Shown: one piece after another, positions 16,024-23,964 of the stretch
Position numbering within the stretch: position 1 is the first letter of the stretch
Layout: the number at the start of each line of letters is the position of its first letter
The notes under the pieces: model-generated
The model's input: only the letters and a program-made list of their open reading frames with translations
Databases searched by the model: none
What the model was told of the DNA's origin: nothing
From: UBA2108 sp002713215
GTDB lineage: Bacteria > Bacteroidota > Bacteroidia > Flavobacteriales_G > Salibacteraceae
Direction: 5' to 3'
Length of the DNA: 28,770 nucleotides
Assembly: GCA_937891015.1 (NCBI GenBank)
Contig: CALAPY010000016.1
Location: 1-28,770 of the forward strand
Translations under genes and position numbers: made by a program

Positions 16024-18524
16024 ACATTGGCCAGAATGGATAGCAATTGATTCGGGTCGAAGGGCTTTGAAATATAACCATCCATTCCTGCCTGATTTAC
16101 TTTCTCCTTTACATCTCCCAGTGCATCGGCTGACATGGCAATTATTTTAAGGGATTTGAAATAGCTCCCATCCATTGACCGGATGGTTCGGGAAGTTTCA
16201 TAACCATCCATTTCCGGCATCTGAAGGTCCATTAAAACGGCATCAACGTTCTTTTCACGAACTATGTTTAGTGAATCCTCTCCGGAATCAACAACCACAA
16301 CGTCGGCTCCCCATCGGGTCAAAAACTTGTGGGCTACCTTCTGATTGATAGGATTATCTTCAACCAGCAGAATTTTTAATCCATCCAAGTTTGCCAAGTC
16401 CGCATTTTCGTTCAATACTTCTATTGGTTTTTCGGTTGTTTCAAAAGTTAACCGAATGTAAAAGGTCGATCCTTTTCCTTTTTCACTTTCGAGCCAAATT
16501 TTACCTCCCTGCAATTCTACCAGCATTCTGGTAATAGCCAATCCTAAACCAGTTCCACCATATTCACGAGTTGTTTTTGAATCAGCCTGTGAGAAATTCT
16601 TGAAAATTAATTCCTGTTTACTTGCCTCGATTCCTATTCCGGTATCCTTAAACCAAATCAGAACAGTTTCTTTATTACCATCCGAGTTCTCCAGTTTGCT
16701 GCCAATTTCAACAGAACCCTTTGAAGTAAACTTAACAGCGTTGCTTAATATGTTATATATAATCTGATTCAATCGATTGTAGTCGCCCAGAAAATGACTA
16801 GAAATGGTATCGTCTACTTTTAAGTTGATGGTGATTCCTTTATCCTTTGCACTTTGAGCAAATACCTCGTGAGCTCGTTGCAGTTTTTCATTTAATCGGA
16901 ATGGGATTTTTTCAAATTGGATTCCACCGGATTCAATTTTTGTCAGGTCTAGAATATCGTTGATTAAGCTCAGCAGAGAATCTGCTGAATATTTGAGTGG
17001 AAGCAGTTGCTCCTTTTGTTCTTCTCTCGGATTCTCTTCCAGCAACAAATTGGCAAACCCAACAATTGAATTTAATGGTGTTCTTATTTCGTGACTCATG
17101 GTAGAAAGGAAATTCTCCTTTTCCTTGGCTCCCTCCAGCGCTCGCTCTTTGGCACGTTTTAGTTCTGCAATCTCATTCTTTCTATCCGTAATATCTCTAA
17201 ATGCCCATATTCGTCCAAAATTGTGTCCCGTTTCATCAACTATAGCCGAAGAATAGAAGTCGTAAATCTTTCCGCTATTCAAGTGAATTTCTTCCTGTAC
17301 CTCAGTGACCGAATTCATTCGAATTAAACCCTTTAACTCATTGGCCATTGCCGGATCTTCCAGCATTTTACATACGGAATCAAGGTATAACCTAGAGTCA
17401 GCCCCTTTGATTAATTTCTCGTCAAATTCAACCATGTTAGCGAACCGTTTGTTAAACGAAATAATTCGAAAATCTTCGTCAGCTACAATTAATCCATCAC
17501 GCGAAGTTTCCTGCTGCTCTTCAAGTATAGTTAAGGCTCTGGCTAACCCTTCCCGACTCTTTTCCAGCTCATCAGTATTTCTGGATATATCCCTCAGGTT
17601 GATAACAAATACTACAATAACCAGCGTAATGATGGCAAAAAATGAAATGAAAATAATCTGCAATTTGCTTCTAACCGGTTCGATGAAGTCCTTGTCAGAA
17701 ACCGAAAAAATGAGGCCATATCGTTCGGAAAAGATTTCAATGGGATGATAGATGGTAAGGAACACATTAGCCCGGTTTGACCCCGAATGAATCAACTCCC
17801 CCTTTTGATGTTCCAATAAATCGTTTACAATCCGTTGTCGGTGTTTTCTTATTAAGCCAAAATCACTATCAACCTGTTCTCCCTGATGCGCTATCCGAAA
17901 TCCCATGTTTTCACTAAAGACCACTTTATATCCATGATCTCCAATAAACTGATGCTTGCTCTCAGACTTAATTAGATTAAATACATTAATCAGTGCTGCT
18001 AAATAAACCTTGTTAGTGTCTTCAGGAGAACTGGTTGGAATAATTGCCAGTGACTTATTACCTTTTAAATGTACAATCTTCGGAGAGGTAGAAAACTGCA
18101 GCGGGTACGAACTATTGGCCAAAGGTAAATAGCCTTCTTCGGCATTTTCATGCTCATCAACGTCAACAAAATAAATTTGACTTTCATCATAAATAAACAA
18201 CGTATCAACAAACTCTCCATACCTTTTACTCAAATTCTGGATTCGATATCTGAGCTTTTTAGCATTTTCAGATTCCAAGTCAAATACCTGTCCAAAATCG
18301 TCAATTTCCGCTATAAACGGAATTTCGTTATTGAACTCCCTGATCAACTGATCAATTTTATCAATAGAAATTTCAACTTGTCGGTCCAAGTATTTCGAGC
18401 GTGCTTCAATCTGCTGAGTTAGCAAAGTGCTATACAGGAAGTAACTAAGAATCAATAGCCCGATGATTATAATGGGAAGTGAAAAAAAAGTAACCGGGCT
18501 TGTTTTCGCGAAATCTCTCAGCAT
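16011..18524 (-). CDS. Hybrid sensor histidine kinase with receiver domain
   Basis: An 837-residue inner-membrane signalling protein. The first membrane helix is at about 13-35, a periplasmic sensor region at about 36-285, and a second helix at about 286-310. A PAS domain follows (about 338-455, with DGLIVADEDFRIISFNKRFANM). HisKA has FLSTMSHEIRTPLN with His478 as phospho-acceptor. HATPase has the N box NQIIYNILSNAVKF, then DTGIG and GGTGLGLAI (about residues 580-690). A C-terminal receiver (about 715-835) has LLVEDNPINQK and VLMDLQMPEMDGYE with Asp766 as phospho-acceptor, and a C-terminal KPFD. All catalytic motifs are intact. No response regulator or HPt gene is adjacent, so the partner is elsewhere and the signal unknown. 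A short near-consensus TGCTTTTG lies six bases ahead of the ATG. It is convergent with thiL. Confidence 0.95.
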   Translation of the reverse strand: MLRDFAKTSPVTFFSLPIIIIGLLILSYFLYSTLLTQQIEARSKYLDRQVEISIDKIDQLIREFNNEIPFIAEIDDFGQVFDLESENAKKLRYRIQNLSKRYGEFVDTLFIYDESQIYFVDVDEHENAEEGYLPLANSSYPLQFSTSPKIVHLKGNKSLAIIPTSSPEDTNKVYLAALINVFNLIKSESKHQFIGDHGYKVVFSENMGFRIAHQGEQVDSDFGLIRKHRQRIVNDLLEHQKGELIHSGSNRANVFLTIYHPIEIFSERYGLIFSVSDKDFIEPVRSKLQIIFISFFAIITLVIVVFVINLRDISRNTDELEKSREGLARALTILEEQQETSRDGLIVADEDFRIISFNKRFANMVEFDEKLIKGADSRLYLDSVCKMLEDPAMANELKGLIRMNSVTEVQEEIHLNSGKIYDFYSSAIVDETGHNFGRIWAFRDITDRKNEIAELKRAKERALEGAKEKENFLSTMSHEIRTPLNSIVGFANLLLEENPREEQKEQLLPLKYSADSLLSLINDILDLTKIESGGIQFEKIPFRLNEKLQRAHEVFAQSAKDKGITINLKVDDTISSHFLGDYNRLNQIIYNILSNAVKFTSKGSVEIGSKLENSDGNKETVLIWFKDTGIGIEASKQELIFKNFSQADSKTTREYGGTGLGLAITRMLVELQGGKIWLESEKGKGSTFYIRLTFETTEKPIEVLNENADLANLDGLKILLVEDNPINQKVAHKFLTRWGADVVVVDSGEDSLNIVREKNVDAVLMDLQMPEMDGYETSRTIRSMDGSYFKSLKIIAMSADALGDVKEKVNQAGMDGYISKPFDPNQLLSILANVKKG

Positions 18525-18587
18525 ATGCTACAAAAGCAGTAATTGACGAATTTAAACTAAATCGTATTCAATTGCACCTTACTACAA

Positions 18588-19268
18588 CTAAATTACGGCT
18601 GCTAACGTCGAAACATAAACCTTCGCCGAAGAGATTTTATTAATGGCTCTTGCGCATGCAGCTATGGTAGACCCTGTGGTTATTACATCATCAATTAGTA
18701 AAATATTTCTCCCATTCAGTTCTTTTGGGTTGCACACTTCAAATATGTTTTCAACATTTTTATGCCTTTCATAGTGGCCCTTATTGGTTTGAGAAGTATT
18801 TGCATGCTTCCTTTTTACTGAATGATTTAGCACATCAACACGCAATTGTTCTGACAATCCTTTCGCTATTGGATCACATTGGTTATATCCTCTTAACCTT
18901 AACTTGGATTTGTGCAAGGGTAATGGAATAATAGCATCTATCTTATTATAAATAGTGGAACACTTCAATTCCCTGGCCATAAGAGCTCCTAATTCTTCTC
19001 CCAGTTCTTTCTTGCCCTTATATTTTAATTGATGCATCAGCTTTTGAATTCGGTTGCCCTTTTTAAAATAGAATGCGCTTGAGGCATGCTCAATATGTGC
19101 TTTTCCCCACAATAGTTTAACTACCGGGTTTTCAATCCGCTGTGAAAATTTGGTCTTGGGTAAATGGCTTTTGCATTTAAGGCATATGTTTTGATCGTAT
19201 TTGCGAAGAGGTTCAGCGCAGCTTAAGCAAACATGTGGATAGATTAATGATATAATTTCTTTAAGCAC
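18588..19268 (-). CDS. comF: ComF-family phosphoribosyltransferase-like protein
   Basis: A 226-residue cytoplasmic protein of the ComF/GntX family, related to DNA uptake proteins in competent bacteria. The N-terminal zinc-ribbon-like cysteines are seen as CLSC (residues about 14-17) and CLKC (about 29-32). The middle has LKYKGKKELGEELG and IIPLPLHKSKLRLRGYNQ, and the type I phosphoribosyltransferase PRPP loop is NILLIDDVITTGST near the C-terminus. The start is GTG at 19268; no upstream ATG is in frame with family-like sequence. It is divergent from the coiled-coil gene at 19324, whose -33 element lies two bases from this start. The true substrate is unknown for the family, and competence genes are not otherwise seen here. 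Confidence 0.92.
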   Translation of the reverse strand: MLKEIISLIYPHVCLSCAEPLRKYDQNICLKCKSHLPKTKFSQRIENPVVKLLWGKAHIEHASSAFYFKKGNRIQKLMHQLKYKGKKELGEELGALMARELKCSTIYNKIDAIIPLPLHKSKLRLRGYNQCDPIAKGLSEQLRVDVLNHSVKRKHANTSQTNKGHYERHKNVENIFEVCNPKELNGRNILLIDDVITTGSTIAACARAINKISSAKVYVSTLAAVI

Positions 19269-19269
19269 G

Positions 19270-19299
19270 TTGAATTCAATAATGGCTTTAATATTTTTG
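19270..19299 (+). promoter_or_regulatory. Promoter of the coiled-coil membrane protein gene
   Basis: TTG (19270-19272), 19 bases, then TATTTTTG (19292-19299): a full match to the Bacteroidota -33/-7 layout. The ATG follows 24 bases after the -7 element. Confidence 0.6.
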
Positions 19300-19323
19300 C
19301 CCGAATAAGCAGTCTATAAATCT

Positions 19324-20244
19324 ATGGAAAATACTGAATATAACGAGTTTAATCAAGATAAAAACAACTCAAACAAGCTAATTATAGCACTCCTCGCTCT
19401 TTCAATTGTGATAAATGGAGTTCTTGGTTTTGTACTAATGCAAAAAAATGATGCCATAGAACAATTGACAGGTACTAACGTGGAGGTTACAGCGGAAAAG
19501 GACAAACTTGAAGTTGAACTTAACGACATGCTTGCCCAATACGATAGCCTGGAAACATCGAACGATACGCTTATGGAACAATTAGGAGAAGAGCGTGCCA
19601 AAGTAGAAGAACTAATTGCCAAGGTAAAAAGTGGCAACTGGACCATTTATAAATTGAAAAAAGAGACAGAAAGCCTAAGAAAAATTATGAAGGGCTTTGT
19701 TGTTACTATCGATTCACTCAATACGGCCAATCAACAGTTGATGAGTGAGAATGAAAAAATAAGCGGCGAACTTGGTAAGGAAAGGGATCGCTCCAGCAAG
19801 CTTGAATCGGATAAAGATCAATTGTCGAAAAAAGTAGCGATCGGAGAACGAATGTCTTCCGTTTTTATAGAAGCTTATGCGCAGCGGGTCAAAGGAAACA
19901 CCATTCATAAACGAACGGAGAAAGCAAGTAGAGCGGACAAAATAAAATGCTGCTTTACCATTGCTGCGAACGAATTAACCAAATCAGGTAAGAAAATGGT
20001 TTATCTCCGGGTCATAGGTCCAAGTGGCAAAGTGCTTACCTTAAAAGACAATCAGGATAACATGTTTGAGTTTGACGGTGTACGTGGGCTGTACTCGGTT
20101 AAAAAAGAAATCATATACGAGAATGTAGAAATTGATGTTTGCATGTATTGGGTAGTTCAAAACGAATTGGCCTCAGGAAAGTACATTGTATATGCTTATG
20201 CCGATGGCCATGAAATAGGCGTTACCGAATTCTCTCTAAAATAA
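19324..20244 (+). CDS. Membrane-anchored coiled-coil protein, function unknown
   Basis: A 306-residue protein with an N-terminal short hydrophilic tail (1-18), one membrane helix (about 19-39), and a long coiled coil (about 41-180) rich in E, K, L and Q with heptad spacing. A compact C-terminal domain follows (about 185-306), containing KIKCCFTIAANELTKSGKKMVYLRVIGPSGKVL and YVYAYADGHEIGVTEFSLK-like strands that look beta-rich. Similar proteins are widespread in Bacteroidota and are often misnamed as chromosome partitioning or ATPase-like, but I see no Walker motif or catalytic residue. Topology is probably a single pass with the coiled coil and C-terminal domain outside the membrane; this is inference. 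It has its own promoter and is followed by a separate promoter for the next gene. Confidence 0.82.
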   Translation: MENTEYNEFNQDKNNSNKLIIALLALSIVINGVLGFVLMQKNDAIEQLTGTNVEVTAEKDKLEVELNDMLAQYDSLETSNDTLMEQLGEERAKVEELIAKVKSGNWTIYKLKKETESLRKIMKGFVVTIDSLNTANQQLMSENEKISGELGKERDRSSKLESDKDQLSKKVAIGERMSSVFIEAYAQRVKGNTIHKRTEKASRADKIKCCFTIAANELTKSGKKMVYLRVIGPSGKVLTLKDNQDNMFEFDGVRGLYSVKKEIIYENVEIDVCMYWVVQNELASGKYIVYAYADGHEIGVTEFSLK

Positions 20245-20309
20245 ACCCCATTTTTCCATCCTAACCAGCAACCAGGATGTAAGGTATATACCGTAGTGAT
20301 ATCCGACGT

Positions 20310-20327
20310 TTAACGGATTGTCGTTAA
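20310..20327. promoter_or_regulatory. Inverted repeat overlapping -33 of the SprB-repeat gene
   Basis: TTAACG (20310-20315) and CGTTAA (20322-20327) are perfect inverted arms around GATTGT, which contains the -33 TTG at 20318-20320. A further 10-bp perfect palindrome, GGTATATACC, lies at 20283-20292. Both could be protein sites in an otherwise empty 150-base upstream region. Confidence 0.35.
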
Positions 20328-20348
20328 GTTTAAAGTGCTTTATATTTG
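20318..20348 (+). promoter_or_regulatory. Promoter of the SprB-repeat T9SS gene
   Basis: TTG (20318-20320), 20 bases, then TATATTTG (20341-20348), a full match to the consensus, 47 bases ahead of the ATG at 20396. Confidence 0.6.
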
Positions 20349-20395
20349 AATAGCTCAATTTAATTGAAGGTATTTTCATTTTAAAACTGTTAGTT

Positions 20396-23300
20396 ATGAA
20401 GAACTTAGCTATCTCCCTGGTTTTTATTTTGGCATTTTTATTTGGTTATAGTCAAACCGCAACCTGGGTTAAAGGAATAGGCACATCTGCTGATGACAAA
20501 ATAAATGATATTGCTATTGACGGTTCCGGAAACGTGTACTCGGCTGGTCAAATGGGTACTGGTTCAGTAACTATTGGGAGCGACATATTAAATAATAATG
20601 GGAGTGGGAGTGCAAACGGAATTCTAACAAAATATAATAGCTCCGGTGTAGCCCAGTGGGGTATTCTGTTCGACAATTATATGGGTGGTCAGGTTGCCGC
20701 GGTCGAAGTTGATGGTTCGGGCAATGTGTATGTCGTCGGTGAATTTACCGATAGTCTGCAAATGAATCCCAAGGGGACATCCAATTACATTCGAACTCAA
20801 TCAGGCTATCAGGGAGCAAAAAACTTTTACGTAGCCAAGTACAATTCAAGTGGCATTCTACAATGGTCTAATTTTATGCAAAGTACAGGTGAATGGGATG
20901 CCAGAAGCCTTGTACTTGACGGCTCAAGAAATGTTTACGTGGCTGGCTCTGGTTATGGAAATCTGGTTAATAATAATGCGACAGATTCCGCCATAGATCT
21001 AACCCAGGGAACTGAAATGCCATTTTTGGCTAAGTTCACATCCTCAGGAGCTTACGAGGAAGTTATTATCATTAGAACCGCAGCTGACAACCTTGGAGCA
21101 AAAGCATACGGTATTGCCATAGGTGACGACGGACGTTTGGTTATTTGTGGTAGCACGGAGGATTCCATTTCATTTGGATCAAGTAAACTGGTTCCCGACT
21201 TAACGAATTCAAAACCGGATGTTTTTGTAGCCAAATACAACAATCAATTACAGGCCGTTTGGGGAAAAATTATTGGTGGAGAAGATGACGATGAAGCCTT
21301 CGGTATTGTAACCCTGGATACTTCCAAAATACTGATTGTAGGTTCCATGCAAAATAGTTTTTCAATAGGCACCGACAATTTAAGTTCAAATGGTGCTAAA
21401 GATATTCTGATTGCCAAGCTGGACTCGAACGGAACTCCCCTTGGCGGTTTCAACATTGGTGGAAGCGGTGATGATCTGGCAAGGTCAATTGACGCCAAAA
21501 ATTCTTCTGTATGGGTAACAGGAATATTTACAGGATCGAATGTTGACTTTGATCCGGGTACCGGAAGTAAGACCTTAAATGGGGGTTCAAGTGAAGAAGC
21601 TTTTCTTGCCAACTACAACCATGTTAATGCAAGTTTAATTGATGCTATAGCAATCGGTGATGCAGGCTCGGGAACGGATCAGGGGTTTTCATTGGAACTG
21701 GCCGGGTCAAACGATTTGTACCTTGGAGGATATTTTGGAAATAACAGCTCCGAATTTAACCCCAAAGGAAGTTCCAAAAAATTGAGCAATTCAGGGAACA
21801 AGGATGCCTTTTTCGGAAAATACAATACGGCTTCCTGCCCGGTTGGAAATGCAACCACGATTAACGGAAGTAATAAATTGTGTCTTGGAAGCAGAAGGAC
21901 ATACACTACACCTGCTGTTACTGGAGCAACAACTTATACCTGGACCATTACCGGCGACCCTCAAACCATTGTGAGTGGGCAAGGCACCCGAACGATTGTA
22001 TTAGAGGGATTAAACACCGGTGGATCAACCCTTGAAGTAACACCTGGTAATGGAAGCTGTACGGGAGCTAAAGCAACATTGGCTATTAACGTCAGCGCAA
22101 ACCCGACATTTGACAACATTACACCTACCAATCCAACTTGTGGTAAGGGCAATGGATCAGTAACCATATCAATGAACGGAGCAGGACCATTTGATTATTC
22201 CTGGTCGAGCGGGGATACATCAACTACAGCAGATTCGTTGGTCAGCGGTACATATTACATAACCGTAACCAATACAACCTCAACCTGTAGTTCAGACACT
22301 TTCGTTACACTTAATGATAATGGTGCACCTCAATTCGATGCGAGTACTTCGGTCACAAACCTAACTTGTAATTCAAGTGAGGACGGATCCATTGACGTTA
22401 CACTAACCGGAGGCACTAAACCATATACCATTAATTGGTCTTCCGGAGACACCTCGGAAGACATTACCGGGCTTCAGGCAGGTGGATATCGGGTTATTGT
22501 GATGGATTCTGCAGGTTGTTCTGCAGAAAAGATTTTTATAGTTACAGAACCAAGTAAATTAAGCCTATCAATGGCAGTTTCGAAAACTTCGGCTTGCGGG
22601 ATGTCAAATGGAGACGCAGAAGTAACTGCAACAGGTGGTGCCGTTGGGTATACCTATGCCTGGAGTAACAGCGGAAGTACCAAAAAAATATCGGGTTTAA
22701 GTGCCGGTGCCTATTTGATAACTGTAACGGACAGCAAAGGGTGTAAAGATTCTACCTCTGCAGATGTAAACGATACCAATGGACCCACTTTATCATTGGA
22801 TTCAACGAAAACAGTTACCTGTAAATCCAATGATGGAGCCATATATATAACAGGAAACTTTGGCTCAGCACTCACCTATAAATGGACCGATAATTCAAGT
22901 AACGAAGACCTTATCGGAGTTGCAGCTGGAGTATATTCGGTAACGGCAACAGGCGGAACATGTAAGGCAGTTATGACCTATAAGTTGAACATAACACCTC
23001 CAATGGATAACGACATATGCGTTCTAACGGTGGACGATAGCTCCAAAAAAGTCATCTGTGCCTTTGAGAAGGTTCAAAGCACCGGAATAAAAGGATATAA
23101 TGTATATCGCGAAAGTTGGGCTCCAGGGGTATACATTCGCCAGGGGTACGTACATCCCGATTCCATTTCATTTTGGGTTGACCCAACTGCTGACCCGCTT
23201 CTTAAGCCTTATAGGTATAAACTATCCGTTGAAAACGACTGCGGAATCCATTCCAATTTAAGCCCTTACCATCAACCCATTCATTTGGTTGTTCAAAAAA

Positions 23301-23893
23301 GTGATACCACGGAAGCCAATCTAACCTGGACCAATTATGAAGGCATTAATTATAGCAAGATTTATATCGATCGATTTACGGATACGAGTGGGTGGAAGAC
23401 AATAGATTCAGTCAATTTTGGTATAACCACGTACAAGGATGCTAATCCTCCGGTAGATATTACGCTTTCGTATGCAGTTGGGATTAATCACCCGGTGGGA
23501 TGTTTGGCTACAAGGGCAAATAGTAAAAACTTCAACTCATCGAGATCTAACCGGGCTGCTCCTCCAGGATTAGCGGCAATTAAAGATACTACCCTGCCTG
23601 TTGATTCAACCTCAATTTTCGAGACAATTGGAGCAAATAAAGGCGTTATAGTTTATCCAAATCCAAGCCATGGTGAACTTCATATGGTGTTCTTAACTGG
23701 TGGAAAATTTAAGGTTCAGGTAACAAGCATTTCAGGTGAAAGAATCGCTGCCTTTAATACTGATAATCTATCAGCTAATGAAGGCTTTCGGTTTGATCTA
23801 ATTGATGTCGATCCAGGAGTATATTTTATTGGAATTAGGTCAACCGAAGGAGTTAACTCGCCACCCATTTACAAACGAATTGTTATCCAATAG
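20396..23893 (+). CDS. T9SS-secreted protein: SBBP propeller, PKD-like, four SprB repeats
   Basis: A 1165-residue exported protein. The signal peptide is MKNLAISLVFILAFLFGYSQ. Residues about 22-470 form seven SBBP-type blades (IAIDGSGNVYSAG, VEVDGSGNVYVVGEF, LVLDGSRNVYVAGS and so on). About 480-565 is a PKD-like module (CPVGNATTINGSNKLCLGSR...). About 570-865 holds four SprB repeats, the best being NLTCNSSEDGSIDVTLTGG followed by Y-T-I-N-W-S-S-G-D-T-S and L-Q-A-G-G-Y-R-V. About 870-1055 looks like two fibronectin III-like units (GYNVYRESW..., YKLSVENDCG). About 1083-1165 is a type A T9SS sorting domain (VIVYPNPSHGELHM ... IYKRIVIQ). SprB itself is a mobile adhesin of gliding Flavobacterium, but this protein has only a few repeats and is not SprB. 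It shares its N-terminal propeller type with the 2216-residue protein. Confidence 0.93.
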   Translation: MKNLAISLVFILAFLFGYSQTATWVKGIGTSADDKINDIAIDGSGNVYSAGQMGTGSVTIGSDILNNNGSGSANGILTKYNSSGVAQWGILFDNYMGGQVAAVEVDGSGNVYVVGEFTDSLQMNPKGTSNYIRTQSGYQGAKNFYVAKYNSSGILQWSNFMQSTGEWDARSLVLDGSRNVYVAGSGYGNLVNNNATDSAIDLTQGTEMPFLAKFTSSGAYEEVIIIRTAADNLGAKAYGIAIGDDGRLVICGSTEDSISFGSSKLVPDLTNSKPDVFVAKYNNQLQAVWGKIIGGEDDDEAFGIVTLDTSKILIVGSMQNSFSIGTDNLSSNGAKDILIAKLDSNGTPLGGFNIGGSGDDLARSIDAKNSSVWVTGIFTGSNVDFDPGTGSKTLNGGSSEEAFLANYNHVNASLIDAIAIGDAGSGTDQGFSLELAGSNDLYLGGYFGNNSSEFNPKGSSKKLSNSGNKDAFFGKYNTASCPVGNATTINGSNKLCLGSRRTYTTPAVTGATTYTWTITGDPQTIVSGQGTRTIVLEGLNTGGSTLEVTPGNGSCTGAKATLAINVSANPTFDNITPTNPTCGKGNGSVTISMNGAGPFDYSWSSGDTSTTADSLVSGTYYITVTNTTSTCSSDTFVTLNDNGAPQFDASTSVTNLTCNSSEDGSIDVTLTGGTKPYTINWSSGDTSEDITGLQAGGYRVIVMDSAGCSAEKIFIVTEPSKLSLSMAVSKTSACGMSNGDAEVTATGGAVGYTYAWSNSGSTKKISGLSAGAYLITVTDSKGCKDSTSADVNDTNGPTLSLDSTKTVTCKSNDGAIYITGNFGSALTYKWTDNSSNEDLIGVAAGVYSVTATGGTCKAVMTYKLNITPPMDNDICVLTVDDSSKKVICAFEKVQSTGIKGYNVYRESWAPGVYIRQGYVHPDSISFWVDPTADPLLKPYRYKLSVENDCGIHSNLSPYHQPIHLVVQKSDTTEANLTWTNYEGINYSKIYIDRFTDTSGWKTIDSVNFGITTYKDANPPVDITLSYAVGINHPVGCLATRANSKNFNSSRSNRAAPPGLAAIKDTTLPVDSTSIFETIGANKGVIVYPNPSHGELHMVFLTGGKFKVQVTSISGERIAAFNTDNLSANEGFRFDLIDVDPGVYFIGIRSTEGVNSPPIYKRIVIQ

Positions 23894-23921
23894 CAAACCT
23901 TTGAAATGATTTGAGTTAAAG

Positions 23922-23953
23922 AACCCTTCTGATTTTTGTCAGGAGGGTTTTTT
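23922..23953 (+). terminator. Intrinsic terminator after the SprB-repeat gene
   Basis: AACCCTTCTGA (23922-23932) pairs with TCAGGAGGGTT (23939-23949) with a single T-G wobble, over a TTTTTG loop, followed by TTTT to 23953. This is the clearest terminator in the window. Its T run merges into the -7 element of the next gene. Confidence 0.88.
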
Positions 23954-23960
23954 ACATTTG
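23953..23960 (+). promoter_or_regulatory. -7 element of the propeller/Y_Y_Y gene
   Basis: TACATTTG is an exact TAnnTTTG match, starting at the last T of the terminator and ending four bases before the GTG start at 23965. A TTTG lies only 14 bases upstream, shorter than usual spacing. Confidence 0.45.
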
Positions 23961-23964
23961 GATC

